Of a stretch of DNA of 44,892 nucleotides, positions 16,516-25,398 are shown in pieces. Position numbers and translations under genes: made by a program. This DNA comes from DATLWN01 sp964492895. GTDB lineage: Bacteria; Pseudomonadota; Zetaproteobacteria; Mariprofundales; Mariprofundaceae. Position 1 is the stretch's first letter. Each line of letters starts with the position of its first letter. A model generated the notes under the pieces. The model had not been told where the DNA came from, did no database searches, and saw only the letters and a list, made by a program, of their open reading frames with translations. The stretch lies in assembly GCA_964492895.1 (NCBI GenBank), contig CAZBLR010000014.1, positions 1 through 44,892 of the forward strand, given 5' to 3'.

Positions 16516-18330
16516 CTAGCGGATGCCGGCCGGCAGGTCGCAGTAGGCATAGACCCCGCGCGGGTCGTTGAAGCGGGACAGCGCTCCCCAGGCCTTCGCG
16601 ACCTCGGTCACCACCGGCGGCATCTGCGCCGAGACCATCGCCGCCGACGGCACCACGGCGCGCGCCTCGCCGCGGATGCGGTCGAGCAGCTTGTCCCAGA
16701 AGGGCCTGGGCGGCTTCAGCCACTGCCGCCCGTACTGGCCGGAGATGCCGGCCTTGGCCGCGGCGGCGGCCACCGCCTGGTCCAGCCCGCCGAGGCGGTC
16801 GACCAGGCCGAGCCGCTTGGCATCGACGCCGCTCCAGACGCGCCCCTCGGCGATCGGCCCGACCTGATCGAGCGGCAGCTTGCGCCCCTTGGCCACCACG
16901 TCCAGGAAGCGGGCGTAGATATCGTCAACACCCATCTGCATGGCCTCGGCCACCTGGGGCGTGACCGGCAGGTCCGGCCGCAGCGCCCCGGCGATCGGCG
17001 TCGTACCGAGGCCGTCGGCATGGATGCCGAGCTTGGCCAGGGCCTCGTGCATGTCGCCGATCAGGCCGAAGACGCCGATCGAGCCGGTCAGCGTGGTCGG
17101 GGCGGCCCAGATCTGGTCCGCCGCCGTCGAGATCCAGTAGCCGCCGGACGCCGCCATGCCGCCCATCGACACCACCAGCGGCTTGCCGGAGGCGCGGAAG
17201 CGCAGCAGGGCCTGGCGGATCGTCTCGGAGGCCAGGGCGCTGCCGCCCGGGCTGTCCACGCGCAGCACCAGCGCCTTGATATGGCCGTTCTTGCGGGCGG
17301 CGTCGATCTCGGTGCTCAGGGTGTCGGCACCGATCGCACCCGGGGGCTGATCGCCTTCCATGATGGTGCCGCTGGCCGTGATGATGCCGACCGCCTTGTC
17401 CGGATGCGCGGCCTCGACGGGGCGGGTGGCACGCAGATACTTCCGCCATCCGATCTGCGGGATGTTCTGGTCCGCGGCCAGGCCGAGCTTGCCGGCCACA
17501 TAGGCCTCGACGGTCTGTTCATCGGCCAGCTGGTCGACCCATTTCTGGCCCAGCGCCAGGCGCGCCATGCTGCCGCCGTACTGCTTCAGGTAGGTCGGGA
17601 GATCATCGAGTACCGCCTGCAGATGCGCCGGATCGATACCGCGCATGGCGGCGATGTTGCGCTTGTAATCCTCCCACAGCACCGACAGCCAGGCCCGGTT
17701 CGCCTGGCGATCGGCATCGGACATGTTGTTGCGCATGAACGGCTCCATCGCCGACTTGAACTTGCCGGCCCGGAACACGTGCACGTTGATGCCCAGCTTG
17801 TCGATCGCGCCCTTGAAATAGTCACGGTACAGGCCGAAGCCGGTCAGCGCGACCAGGCCCATCGGGTGCAGGAACACCCGGTTGGCCGCCGCCGCGAGGT
17901 AGTACTGGCCCTGCGTGTAATGATCGGCGTAGGCCACCACGGGCTTGCCGGAGGCGCGGAAATCCTCGATGGCCTGGCGGATCGCCTGCAGCTTGTCCAG
18001 CGAGCTGCGCCCCATGTCGCCCAGGTCCAGCACCATCAGCCGGATGCGCTTGTCGCCCTTGGCGGTGCGGATGGCCCGGATCAGGTCGCGCAGCCGCGTC
18101 TGCCGGGGCTCGGCGAAGCTGATCGGCGTCAGGCCCGAGCCGGGCACGGCCAGCTGCTCGACGATATCGCCTTTCGGGTTCAGGACCAGCACCGCCTTGT
18201 CCGGCACTTCTTCGTGCTTGCTGAACAAGCCGAACAGCAGCACCAGCACGATCAACAGGAACAGCCCGTTGACGACGATGCGCCGGAACACATCCAGCGC
18301 CCTGAGCCAGGCCGACAAGCGCGTGACCAT
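16516..18330 (-). CDS. sppA: signal peptide peptidase SppA, long form
   Basis: A 604-residue inner-membrane serine protease of family S49 that degrades cleaved signal peptides. An N-terminal membrane anchor (about residues 18-40, VVNGLFLLIVLVLLFGLF) is followed by two tandem S49 domains. The catalytic lysine sits in the first (AGKFKSAMEPF) and the nucleophile serine in the second (SMGGMAASGGYWIS). This matches the E. coli 67K arrangement of a Lys/Ser dyad split between repeats. The large open frame continues upstream to 19173. The ATG at 18330 is the real start because it has a GGAGG ribosome-binding site and begins just before the membrane anchor. It is transcribed divergently from uppP. Confidence 0.95.
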   Translation of the reverse strand: MVTRLSAWLRALDVFRRIVVNGLFLLIVLVLLFGLFSKHEEVPDKAVLVLNPKGDIVEQLAVPGSGLTPISFAEPRQTRLRDLIRAIRTAKGDKRIRLMVLDLGDMGRSSLDKLQAIRQAIEDFRASGKPVVAYADHYTQGQYYLAAAANRVFLHPMGLVALTGFGLYRDYFKGAIDKLGINVHVFRAGKFKSAMEPFMRNNMSDADRQANRAWLSVLWEDYKRNIAAMRGIDPAHLQAVLDDLPTYLKQYGGSMARLALGQKWVDQLADEQTVEAYVAGKLGLAADQNIPQIGWRKYLRATRPVEAAHPDKAVGIITASGTIMEGDQPPGAIGADTLSTEIDAARKNGHIKALVLRVDSPGGSALASETIRQALLRFRASGKPLVVSMGGMAASGGYWISTAADQIWAAPTTLTGSIGVFGLIGDMHEALAKLGIHADGLGTTPIAGALRPDLPVTPQVAEAMQMGVDDIYARFLDVVAKGRKLPLDQVGPIAEGRVWSGVDAKRLGLVDRLGGLDQAVAAAAAKAGISGQYGRQWLKPPRPFWDKLLDRIRGEARAVVPSAAMVSAQMPPVVTEVAKAWGALSRFNDPRGVYAYCDLPAGIR

Positions 18331-18447
18331 AGAAACCTCCGTGCAACCAGCCGGGTTGCATCCCCGACCATAGACCCCGGCGCGCGGCGGCGTCCAGGCG
18401 TCCAGTTTCCCCATTGGCTTTCGCCCATGGATGCCTAGAGTGCCCGC

Positions 18448-19266
18448 ATGCACTCCGGCATCGACATGCTGCAGACCGCCGTACTGGCCCTGATCCAGGG
18501 GCTGACCGAGTTCCTGCCGATCTCCTCGACCGCGCATCTGGCGCTGGTGCCGTTGCTGACGGGTTGGCCGGATCAGGGTCTGGCCTTCGACTGCGTCGTG
18601 CACCTGGGCACGCTGACGGCGGTGATCCTCTATTTCCGCGCCGACCTGGGACGCATGGCCACCGGCTTCGGGCGGACGATCAGCGCCCGCTCGTGGCATG
18701 CCGATGCCGACGGACGCATGGTCTGGTTCATCGGCCTGGCCACGATCCCGGTCGGACTGGCCGGGCTCGCCTTCAAGCCGCTGGTCGAGCAGGCGCTGCG
18801 CTCCGAAGTGGTGATCGGCACGGCCTCGGTCGCGTTCGGATTGCTGCTGTGGTGGGCCGATCGCCGGGCAAAGCGCCGGCGCCACGACGGCGACTGGCGG
18901 CTTGGCGACACGCTGCTGGTCGGACTGGCGCAGGCCGTGGCCCTGATCCCGGGCACCTCGCGCTCCGGCATCACCATGACCGCCGCGCTGATGCTCGGCT
19001 ACACGCGCGAGGCCGCCGCCCGCTTCTCCTTCCTGCTGTCGATTCCGGTGATCCTGCTGTCGGGCGGGCTGGCTGTCCGGGACTGGATGCAAAGCCCCAT
19101 GCAGGCGGTCGCATGGCATCAACTGCTGGTCGGCTACGCGCTGTCGGCCGCGTCCGCCTTCCTGTGCATCCACTTCTTCCTCAAGTTCATCCAGCGCATC
19201 GGCATGGGACCGTTCGTGCTCTACCGGGTCGCCCTCGGGACCGCGCTGCTGATCGCCTCCCGCTGA
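18448..19266 (+). CDS. uppP: undecaprenyl-diphosphatase
   Basis: A 272-residue multi-pass membrane enzyme that dephosphorylates undecaprenyl diphosphate, recycling the lipid carrier for peptidoglycan and other wall polymers. Both active-site motifs are present: the Glu-rich QGLTEFLPISSTAHL near the N terminus and PGTSRSGITMTAAL near residue 170. About eight helices are predicted. The ATG at 18448 or the one six codons later (MLQTAVLALIQG) could be used; neither has a strong ribosome-binding site. The stop overlaps the lgt start by one base, so both are probably translated from one mRNA. Confidence 0.96.
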   Translation: MHSGIDMLQTAVLALIQGLTEFLPISSTAHLALVPLLTGWPDQGLAFDCVVHLGTLTAVILYFRADLGRMATGFGRTISARSWHADADGRMVWFIGLATIPVGLAGLAFKPLVEQALRSEVVIGTASVAFGLLLWWADRRAKRRRHDGDWRLGDTLLVGLAQAVALIPGTSRSGITMTAALMLGYTREAAARFSFLLSIPVILLSGGLAVRDWMQSPMQAVAWHQLLVGYALSAASAFLCIHFFLKFIQRIGMGPFVLYRVALGTALLIASR

Positions 19267-20060
19267 TGCTGACCTACCCGCACATCGATCCCGTGGCCGT
19301 CAAGATCGGCCCGCTCGCCATCCACTGGTACGGCCTGATGTACGTGTTCGGCTTCCTGTCGGCCTGGTGGCTGACCCGGCGCCAGCTGGTCGAACGCGGG
19401 GCCTGGGGAACCGTGATCAGCCCCGAGCAGTTCGAGGGGCTGTTCACGTGGCTGATCCTCGGCGTCGTGCTCGGCGGCCGCATCGCCTACGTGCTGTTCT
19501 ACAACCTCGATTTCTATCTGATGCACCCGCTGCACGTGTTCTACGTCTGGCAGGGGGGCATGAGCTTCCATGGCGGCCTGGTCGGGCCGCTGGTCGCCGG
19601 CTGGTGGTATTGCAAGCGGCACAAGCTGCCGTTCCTGTTCCTGGCCGACCGCCTGTTCACGGTCGCGCCCATCGGCCTGGCGCTCGGCCGGCTCGGCAAC
19701 TTCATCAACGGCGAACTGTGGGGCCGCGTCACCGACGTGCCGTGGGGCATGGTGTTTCCCGGCGCCGGGCCGCTGCCCCGGCATCCCAGCCAGCTCTATG
19801 AACTGGCGCTGGAAGGCATCGCCCTGTTCCTGATCCTGTGGTTCACGCGCAACAAGGACTGGCCGGACGGCATGCGCGTGGCCGTGTTCCTGGTCGGCTA
19901 CGCCGTCGCCCGCATCTTCTGCGAGAACTTCCGCCAGCCCGACCCGCAGCTCGGGTTCCTGTTCGGGCCCATCACCATGGGCATGCTGCTGTCCGGCATC
20001 ATGCTGGTGGTCGGCCTGATCTGGATGGTCGTACTCCGCAACAAGGCCCGCCGCTCCTAG
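19266..20060 (+). CDS. lgt: prolipoprotein diacylglyceryl transferase
   Basis: A 264-residue inner-membrane enzyme that attaches diacylglycerol to the cysteine of prolipoproteins. The conserved HGGLVG motif contains the essential histidine (His102). The Lgt signature GRLGNFINGELWGRVTDVPW and the C-terminal catalytic-region histidine in PRHPSQLYE are also present. Seven membrane helices are predicted. The ATG overlaps the uppP TGA by one base. Confidence 0.97.
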   Translation: MLTYPHIDPVAVKIGPLAIHWYGLMYVFGFLSAWWLTRRQLVERGAWGTVISPEQFEGLFTWLILGVVLGGRIAYVLFYNLDFYLMHPLHVFYVWQGGMSFHGGLVGPLVAGWWYCKRHKLPFLFLADRLFTVAPIGLALGRLGNFINGELWGRVTDVPWGMVFPGAGPLPRHPSQLYELALEGIALFLILWFTRNKDWPDGMRVAVFLVGYAVARIFCENFRQPDPQLGFLFGPITMGMLLSGIMLVVGLIWMVVLRNKARRS

Positions 20061-20104
20061 CATCCCCGCTTGAGCCGCCGGCCGCAGTTGGCCATCATCG
20101 GCGC

Positions 20105-20863
20105 ATGCGCATCGTCACCTGGAACGTCAACTCGCTGAACATCCGCCTGCCCCATGTGCTGGACTATCTGGCCGAGACGCGGCCCGACGTGCTGGCCCTG
20201 CAGGAGACCAAGCTGCCGGACGAGCGCTTCCCGCGCGAGGCCATCGAGGCCGCCGGTTACCGTGTCGTCTATGCCGGCCAGAAGACCTACAACGGCGTAG
20301 CCGTGATCAGCCGCGCCGAGGCCACGGACCCGGTCACCGATCTGCCGTCGCTCGACGACCACCAGCGACGCCTGCTGGCCGTGACCCTCGACGGCGTGCG
20401 CGTCGTCAACGTCTACATCCCGAACGGCCAGGAGGTCGGCTCGGAGAAGTACGCCTACAAGCTGCGCTGGCTGGAGGCGCTCGCCGCCTGGCTGCAGGGA
20501 GAGATCGCGCGCCATCCGCGTCTGGTGCTGCTGGGCGATTTCAACATCGCCCCGGCCGACCTCGACGTCCACGACCCGAAGCGCTGGCGCGAGAAGATCA
20601 TGTGCTCCGCCGAGGAACGCGCGCATTTCCAGCGCCTGCTCGCCCTCGGCCTTCACGATGCCGTGCGTCAGCTGCATCCGGACGCGCCGATGCATACCTG
20701 GTGGGACTACCGGCTCAGTGCCTACGACCGCGGCTGGGGCCTGCGCATCGACCACGTGTTGCTCAGCGCCGGCCTGACGGCGAGCGCCGCCGGCGTCGAC
20801 ACCGCGTTCCGCTCCCGGGAGCGCCCGTCCGACCACGCCCCGGTGTGGATCGAGTCGGCCTGA
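20105..20863 (+). CDS. xthA: exodeoxyribonuclease III
   Basis: A 252-residue endonuclease/exonuclease/phosphatase-fold enzyme acting as AP endonuclease and 3'-5' exonuclease in base excision repair. Conserved residues are visible: Asn7 in TWNVNSL, Glu34 in LQETKLPD, GDFNIAP, and the catalytic His in SDHAPVW at the C terminus. The start ATG at 20105 gives the standard MRIVTWNVNS; the frame is open upstream through lgt but has no suitable start. The stop overlaps the following yjbQ ATG by one base. Confidence 0.95.
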   Translation: MRIVTWNVNSLNIRLPHVLDYLAETRPDVLALQETKLPDERFPREAIEAAGYRVVYAGQKTYNGVAVISRAEATDPVTDLPSLDDHQRRLLAVTLDGVRVVNVYIPNGQEVGSEKYAYKLRWLEALAAWLQGEIARHPRLVLLGDFNIAPADLDVHDPKRWREKIMCSAEERAHFQRLLALGLHDAVRQLHPDAPMHTWWDYRLSAYDRGWGLRIDHVLLSAGLTASAAGVDTAFRSRERPSDHAPVWIESA

Positions 20864-21239
20864 TGCAGCAGGCCCAGCATGCACTGAGCATCGACGCCCG
20901 CGGCCGCGGCTGTTACGAGATCACGCGCGAGGTCAGCGGCTGGGTCCGCGGCGCCGGCATCCGGGACGGGGTGCTGACCCTGTTCGTGCAGCACACCAGC
21001 TGCTCGCTGATGATCCAGGAGAACGCCGATCCGGGGGTGCTGCGCGACATGGAGGCCTTCCTGGCGCGGCTGGTGCCGGACGGCGATCCGCTGTTCCGGC
21101 ATACCGCCGAAGGCGACGACGACATGCCGGCCCATGTGCGCATGGCCCTGACCCAGGTCTCGCTGGCGATCCCGGTGCGCGCCGGCGCCCCGGCCCTCGG
21201 CACCTGGCAGGGCATCTTCCTGTACGAACACCGGCGCCA
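20863..21239 (+). CDS. yjbQ: YjbQ/UPF0047 family protein, 3' end lost in assembly gap
   Basis: At least 125 residues of a secondary-thiamine-phosphate-synthase-type (YjbQ) protein. Family motifs are LFVQHTSCSLMIQENADPGVLRDM and HVRMALTQVSLAIPV (read in pieces), and the chain reaches the last conserved strand GTWQGIFLYEHRR. Family members are about 130-140 residues, so only the final few codons fall in the run of N starting at 21240. Its cellular role is not settled. The start overlaps the xthA stop by one base. Confidence 0.9.
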
Positions 21240-21339
21240 NNNNNNNNNNNNNNNNNNNNNNNNNNNNNNNNNNNNNNNNNNNNNNNNNNNNNNNNNNNNN
21301 NNNNNNNNNNNNNNNNNNNNNNNNNNNNNNNNNNNNNNN
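21240..21339. other. assembly gap of 100 N
   Basis: Exactly 100 undetermined bases, the conventional placeholder for a scaffold join of unknown length. It removes the end of yjbQ and the promoter region of mreB. Genes could be missing here, and the order across it rests on scaffolding. Confidence 0.99.
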
Positions 21340-21354
21340 CCCAGGATTCCTTCC

Positions 21355-22392
21355 ATGTTGCAACGGCTTTTCGGAATATTTTCCCAAGACATCGCCATTG
21401 ACCTCGGCACCGCCAACACGCTGATCTACGTGCGCGGCGAGGGCATCGTGCTGAACGAGCCGTCGGTGGTCGCCATCAACGTTACCGGCGCTCGCAACGA
21501 GCGCAAGGCTCTGGCCGTCGGCATCGATGCCAAGCGCATGCTGGGCCGCACGCCGGACGCCATCCAGGCCATCCGGCCGCTGAAGGACGGCGTCATCGCC
21601 GACTTCGAGATCACCGAGGAGATGCTGAAGCAGTTCATCCGCAAGGTGCACAAGCGCACCTGGGGCATCGCGCCGCGCATCGTCATCTGCGTCCCCTACG
21701 GCTCCACGCCGGTGGAGCGTCGCGCCATCCGCGAATCGGCGCTGTCCGCGGGTGCCCGCGAGGTCTACCTGATCGAGGAACCGATGGCCGCCGCCATCGG
21801 TGCCGACCTGCCGGTCACCGAGGCCTCCGGCTCGCTGGTCGTCGACATCGGCGGCGGCACCAGCGAGATCGCCGTCATCAGCTACGGCGGCATCGTCTAC
21901 TCGCGTTCGGTGCGTGTCGGCGGCGACAAGATGGACGACGCCATCATCAACCACCTGCGCCGCAAGTACAGCCTGCTCGTCGGCTCGCCGACGGCGGAGA
22001 AGATCAAGATGGAGATCGGCAGCGCCTACCCGCAGGAGACCCGCCGCGAGATGGAGGTCAAGGGACGCGACCTGATCAACGGCGTGCCCAAGACCCTGTT
22101 GCTGGACGATTCGGAAATCCTCGAGGCACTGACCGAGCCGGTCAACGCCATCGTCGAAGGCGTCAAGGTCTGCCTTGAGCGCACTCCGCCGGAACTGGCC
22201 GCCGACATCGTCGACAAGGGCATCATGCTGACCGGCGGCGGTGCCTTGTTGATCGGCCTCGATCAACTGTTGCGCGAAGAAACGGGCCTGCCGGTCACCG
22301 TATCGGAAAATCCGCTCAACTGCGTCGTGCTCGGCAGCGGACGGGTGCTTGAGGAGCTGGACCGCATGCGGGGCGTGTTGTTCGAGGAATAA
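21355..22392 (+). CDS. mreB: rod-shape-determining protein MreB
   Basis: A 345-residue bacterial actin that forms membrane-associated filaments and guides the elongation machinery. The N-terminal LFGIFSQDIAIDLGTANTLI contains the membrane-binding helix and phosphate-1 loop. VVDIGGGTSEIAVIS is phosphate-2 and MLTGGGALLIGLD the adenosine motif. The length is typical. The ATG lies 16 nt after the assembly gap with AGGA upstream, so the promoter is not visible. It is the first gene of mreB-mreC-mreD-mrdA-rodA. Confidence 0.98.
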   Translation: MLQRLFGIFSQDIAIDLGTANTLIYVRGEGIVLNEPSVVAINVTGARNERKALAVGIDAKRMLGRTPDAIQAIRPLKDGVIADFEITEEMLKQFIRKVHKRTWGIAPRIVICVPYGSTPVERRAIRESALSAGAREVYLIEEPMAAAIGADLPVTEASGSLVVDIGGGTSEIAVISYGGIVYSRSVRVGGDKMDDAIINHLRRKYSLLVGSPTAEKIKMEIGSAYPQETRREMEVKGRDLINGVPKTLLLDDSEILEALTEPVNAIVEGVKVCLERTPPELAADIVDKGIMLTGGGALLIGLDQLLREETGLPVTVSENPLNCVVLGSGRVLEELDRMRGVLFEE

Positions 22393-22395
22393 CGG

Positions 22396-23190
22396 GTGCC
22401 GCTTCCCAAGTGGCGCACGAACCGATCCTGGCTCTGGATCGGTCTGATCATCTCTCTGCTGTTGTACATCGCCGCCCCGCTGCCGATCGGACAGCGGCTG
22501 AACCTGGGGCTCGCCCCGCTCATCGAGGCCCTGCACGCCCCCGCCAACTGGTGGCAGCAGACCAGCCTCTGGTTCCAGAGCCGCAGCGACCTGCAGCAGC
22601 GACTGGACGACGCCGAATCCTCCGACCAGAAACAGGCGGCCCTGATCAACGAACTGCGCAACCTGCGTGAGGAGAACCGCCAGCTTCGCCGGCTGCTGGC
22701 GCTCGACACCATCGCCTCCACCACCTGGCGCGGTGCCAAGGTCATCGGCCACAGCCCGGACAAGCGAAGCACCCGCATCATCCTGCGCATCAACGGTGCC
22801 CATGGCGACGACATCGTCGCTTCCCGCGACGGCCTGGTCGGCCTTGTGGACAGCGCCGATCGCAACCACGCGGTCGTGCGCACCATCCTCGACGCCTCCA
22901 TCGCCGTACCGGTGACGCTGCCCGACAGCACGCTGGCCGCCCTGGCGCGCGGCGAGGGCGACCACCTGATCATCGATTTCATCCCCGCCAAACACGCGCC
23001 GCCCACCGGCGCCGTGATGATCACCAGCGGTGCCGGCGGCCTGTTCCCGAGCGGCATTCCGGTGGCCCGCGTCACCGCCGTGGAGCATCTGCAGGGCCAG
23101 ATCTTCGTGCGCGTCACCGCCGAACCCGTGGCCCACTGGCAACGGGACAGCTGGCTCGCCATCGCCACGACCGGGGGCAAGGCGCCGTGA
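22396..23190 (+). CDS. mreC: rod-shape-determining protein MreC
   Basis: A 264-residue bitopic periplasmic scaffold that activates PBP2-RodA. A membrane anchor (about residues 14-31, LWIGLIISLLLYIAAP) is followed by a coiled coil (about 58-100, LQQRLDDAESSDQKQAALIN onwards, then RNLREENRQLRRLLALD). A beta-rich domain follows with the family motif NGAHGDDIVASRDGLVGLV and DHLIIDFIP. The GTG start 3 nt after the mreB stop is in phase with a GAGGA ribosome-binding site. The end overlaps mreD by 4 nt. Confidence 0.95.
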   Translation: MPLPKWRTNRSWLWIGLIISLLLYIAAPLPIGQRLNLGLAPLIEALHAPANWWQQTSLWFQSRSDLQQRLDDAESSDQKQAALINELRNLREENRQLRRLLALDTIASTTWRGAKVIGHSPDKRSTRIILRINGAHGDDIVASRDGLVGLVDSADRNHAVVRTILDASIAVPVTLPDSTLAALARGEGDHLIIDFIPAKHAPPTGAVMITSGAGGLFPSGIPVARVTAVEHLQGQIFVRVTAEPVAHWQRDSWLAIATTGGKAP

Positions 23191-23588
23191 TCCCGCCCGT
23201 GATCCTGCTGCTGTGCATCGCCGGCGTCGTATGCAACCTCGCCTTCTCGGGTCTGGCCATGCAGCCGGACTGGTCGCTGGCCTTGCTGCTGGCCAGCGTG
23301 CTGGCCCACCGCGGCAACTGGATCTGGGCCCTGCCGGCCACCTTCGTGCACGACCTGTCGCTGCAGTGGTCCGTCTGGATGTGCGTGCCGTTCATGGCGC
23401 TGACGCCGGCGCTGATGGCCATGATCGATTTCCAGGCCGGTCCGGGGCTGCCGCAACGCTTCTTCGTCCTGCTGATGAACACGATACCCCTGCTGTACTG
23501 GGGCTGGGGCTTCGACACCTGGCTGCTGACGGTGCTGTTGTGCCTGCCCGTCTGGTACATCCTGGTGCGCCATCATGTCTGGGCTTAA
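23187..23588 (+). CDS. mreD: rod-shape-determining protein MreD
   Basis: A 133-residue inner-membrane protein with about five helices, the usual small partner of MreC in the elongasome. Sequence conservation is low, as is normal for MreD. Identification rests on size, topology, the PDWSLALLLASVLAHRGNW segment and position between mreC and PBP2. The GTG start lies in a GTGA overlap with the mreC stop, and the end overlaps mrdA by 14 nt. Confidence 0.88.
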   Translation: MIPPVILLLCIAGVVCNLAFSGLAMQPDWSLALLLASVLAHRGNWIWALPATFVHDLSLQWSVWMCVPFMALTPALMAMIDFQAGPGLPQRFFVLLMNTIPLLYWGWGFDTWLLTVLLCLPVWYILVRHHVWA

Positions 23589-25398
23589 GTCCCGCCAGCG
23601 CTTCGACCGGCGCGTGCTGGTCTTCCATCTCGGCAGCCTGCTGATCCTGCTGCTGCTGACGGCGCGCCTGATCGACCTGCAGTGGATCCGGCATGAGGAT
23701 CTGGCGCTGCAGGCCGACCAGAACCGCATCGATGTCGTGCCGATCCTGCCGACGCGCGGCGAGGTCGTGGATGACGACGGGCGGGGCATGGCGATCAACC
23801 GCGTGCTGTTCCAGGTGCAGATGATCCCCGAGCGCGTCGACGATCCGAACAAGGTCATCGACGCCCTGGCCATCATGCTCCACTGGGATCCCGACACCAT
23901 CAAACGCCTGCGCCGGCGCGTCGCCCGGTCGCGGGCCGACCGGCCGGTGCTGCTCGACGACAAGCTGCCGTGGAGCACCGTGGCGCCGCTGGCCGCCCGC
24001 CTGCACCACTTCCCCGGGGTCAATGTGCTGGCCGGCACGGAGCGGCTCTATCCCTACGGGCCGATCACGTCGCACCTGATGGGTTACCTGTCCCTGGCGC
24101 AACCGGACGACGTCGAGCACGGGGCCATGCCCAACGAACTGGTCGGGCGTTCGGGGGTGGAGCGCAGCTTCGATACCATGCTGCGCGGGAGCCTCGGCTT
24201 CCAGCAGGAAGAGGTGGACGCGCACGGACGCCGCGTGGCCGTGCTGGACCGTTCGGAGCCGCACATGGGCAAGGTCCTGAAGCTGAGCATCGACATGGAC
24301 GTGCAGAAGGCGGCGTGGAAGGCCCTGGGCAAGCGCACCGGTGCCGTCGTCGTCATGAACGTGCACACCGGAGGGCTGCTGGCCCTGCTCAGCAAGCCCG
24401 GCTTCGACACCAACCATTTCATCACCGGCCTGGAGGAGCGGGAGTGGGGGGCCTGGCTGCACGACCCGCACAAGCCGCTGCTGAACCGCGCCATCCAGGG
24501 CGCCTACCCGCCGGCCTCCACCTTCAAGCTGATCACGGCGCTGGCCGGGCTGCGCTATCACGTGCCGCTGGCAACGGGCACCACCGTGTGCAAGGGCGTG
24601 CTGAAACTGGCCGACCGGAATCTGCGCTGCTGGAAGCACGAGGGCCACGGGCGCATCGACCTGCACCGGGCCATCGTCGAATCCTGCGATATCTTCTTCT
24701 ACGAGATGGGCGACCAGCTCGGTATGGAACGGCTGACGGACGAGGCCCGCCTGTGGGGGCTCGGCAAGCGCACCGGCATTGACCTGGCCGGCGAGGCCAG
24801 CGGCAATCTGGCCGGCGCCAGGCCGGAGGCCAAGCGGCAGCAATGGTATCGCGGCGAAACGATGATCACCGCCATCGGCCAGGGCGCCACCGACGCCACG
24901 CCGCTGCAGATGGCACGCTTCGCCGCCGCGCTCGCCAACGGCGGCCTGCTGCTGAAACCGCAGCTCAGGGCCGACGTGCCGCCCGACGTGCAGGCGCGGG
25001 TCGATGTCGACCCGCAGAACCTGGCCATCGTGCGCCAGGCCATGCGCGATGTCGTCGCCAATCCGCACGGCACGGCCCACGCCGAGCTGTACAACCTCCC
25101 CTGGCATGTGGCCGGCAAGACCGGTACGGCCCAGGTCATCTCCATGTCCCAGGACAACCAGGGCCACGAGGAGCCGGTCTATGACCGCCACCGCGATCAT
25201 GCCTGGTTCATCGGCTTCGCCCCGTACGAGAACCCGCAGATCGCCATCGCCGTGTTCATCGAGCACGGCGGCCACGGCGGCAGTGCCGCGGCCCCGGTCG
25301 CGGCGGCGGTGATCCGGACCCTGGCCGCCGAGGAGAAAGAGAAGCAGCAGGAACCGGCCCCGCTGCAGGCGGCGGCGACCCCGGAGCCCCACGCATGA
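23575..25398 (+). CDS. mrdA: penicillin-binding protein 2
   Basis: A 607-residue peptidoglycan transpeptidase of the elongasome. A short cytoplasmic tail and one membrane helix (about residues 18-37, LGSLLILLLLTARLIDL) are followed by a pedestal/dimerisation domain (PTRGEVVDDDGRGMA). The transpeptidase domain has active-site Ser315 in PPASTFKLI, the second motif SCD in VESCDIFFYEMG and Lys515 in AGKTGTAQV. All catalytic elements are intact. The extended C-terminal tail (EEKEKQQEPAPLQAAATPEPHA, about 22 residues, read in pieces) is low-complexity. Translation overlaps mreD by 14 nt and rodA by 4 nt. Confidence 0.97.
   Translation: MSGLKSRQRFDRRVLVFHLGSLLILLLLTARLIDLQWIRHEDLALQADQNRIDVVPILPTRGEVVDDDGRGMAINRVLFQVQMIPERVDDPNKVIDALAIMLHWDPDTIKRLRRRVARSRADRPVLLDDKLPWSTVAPLAARLHHFPGVNVLAGTERLYPYGPITSHLMGYLSLAQPDDVEHGAMPNELVGRSGVERSFDTMLRGSLGFQQEEVDAHGRRVAVLDRSEPHMGKVLKLSIDMDVQKAAWKALGKRTGAVVVMNVHTGGLLALLSKPGFDTNHFITGLEEREWGAWLHDPHKPLLNRAIQGAYPPASTFKLITALAGLRYHVPLATGTTVCKGVLKLADRNLRCWKHEGHGRIDLHRAIVESCDIFFYEMGDQLGMERLTDEARLWGLGKRTGIDLAGEASGNLAGARPEAKRQQWYRGETMITAIGQGATDATPLQMARFAAALANGGLLLKPQLRADVPPDVQARVDVDPQNLAIVRQAMRDVVANPHGTAHAELYNLPWHVAGKTGTAQVISMSQDNQGHEEPVYDRHRDHAWFIGFAPYENPQIAIAVFIEHGGHGGSAAAPVAAAVIRTLAAEEKEKQQEPAPLQAAATPEPHA

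Noticed and set aside
20722..23142. 806-codon minus-strand frame running through the N gap
   Set aside because: It passes through undetermined bases and lies opposite yjbQ, mreB and mreC, so it is not a real gene.
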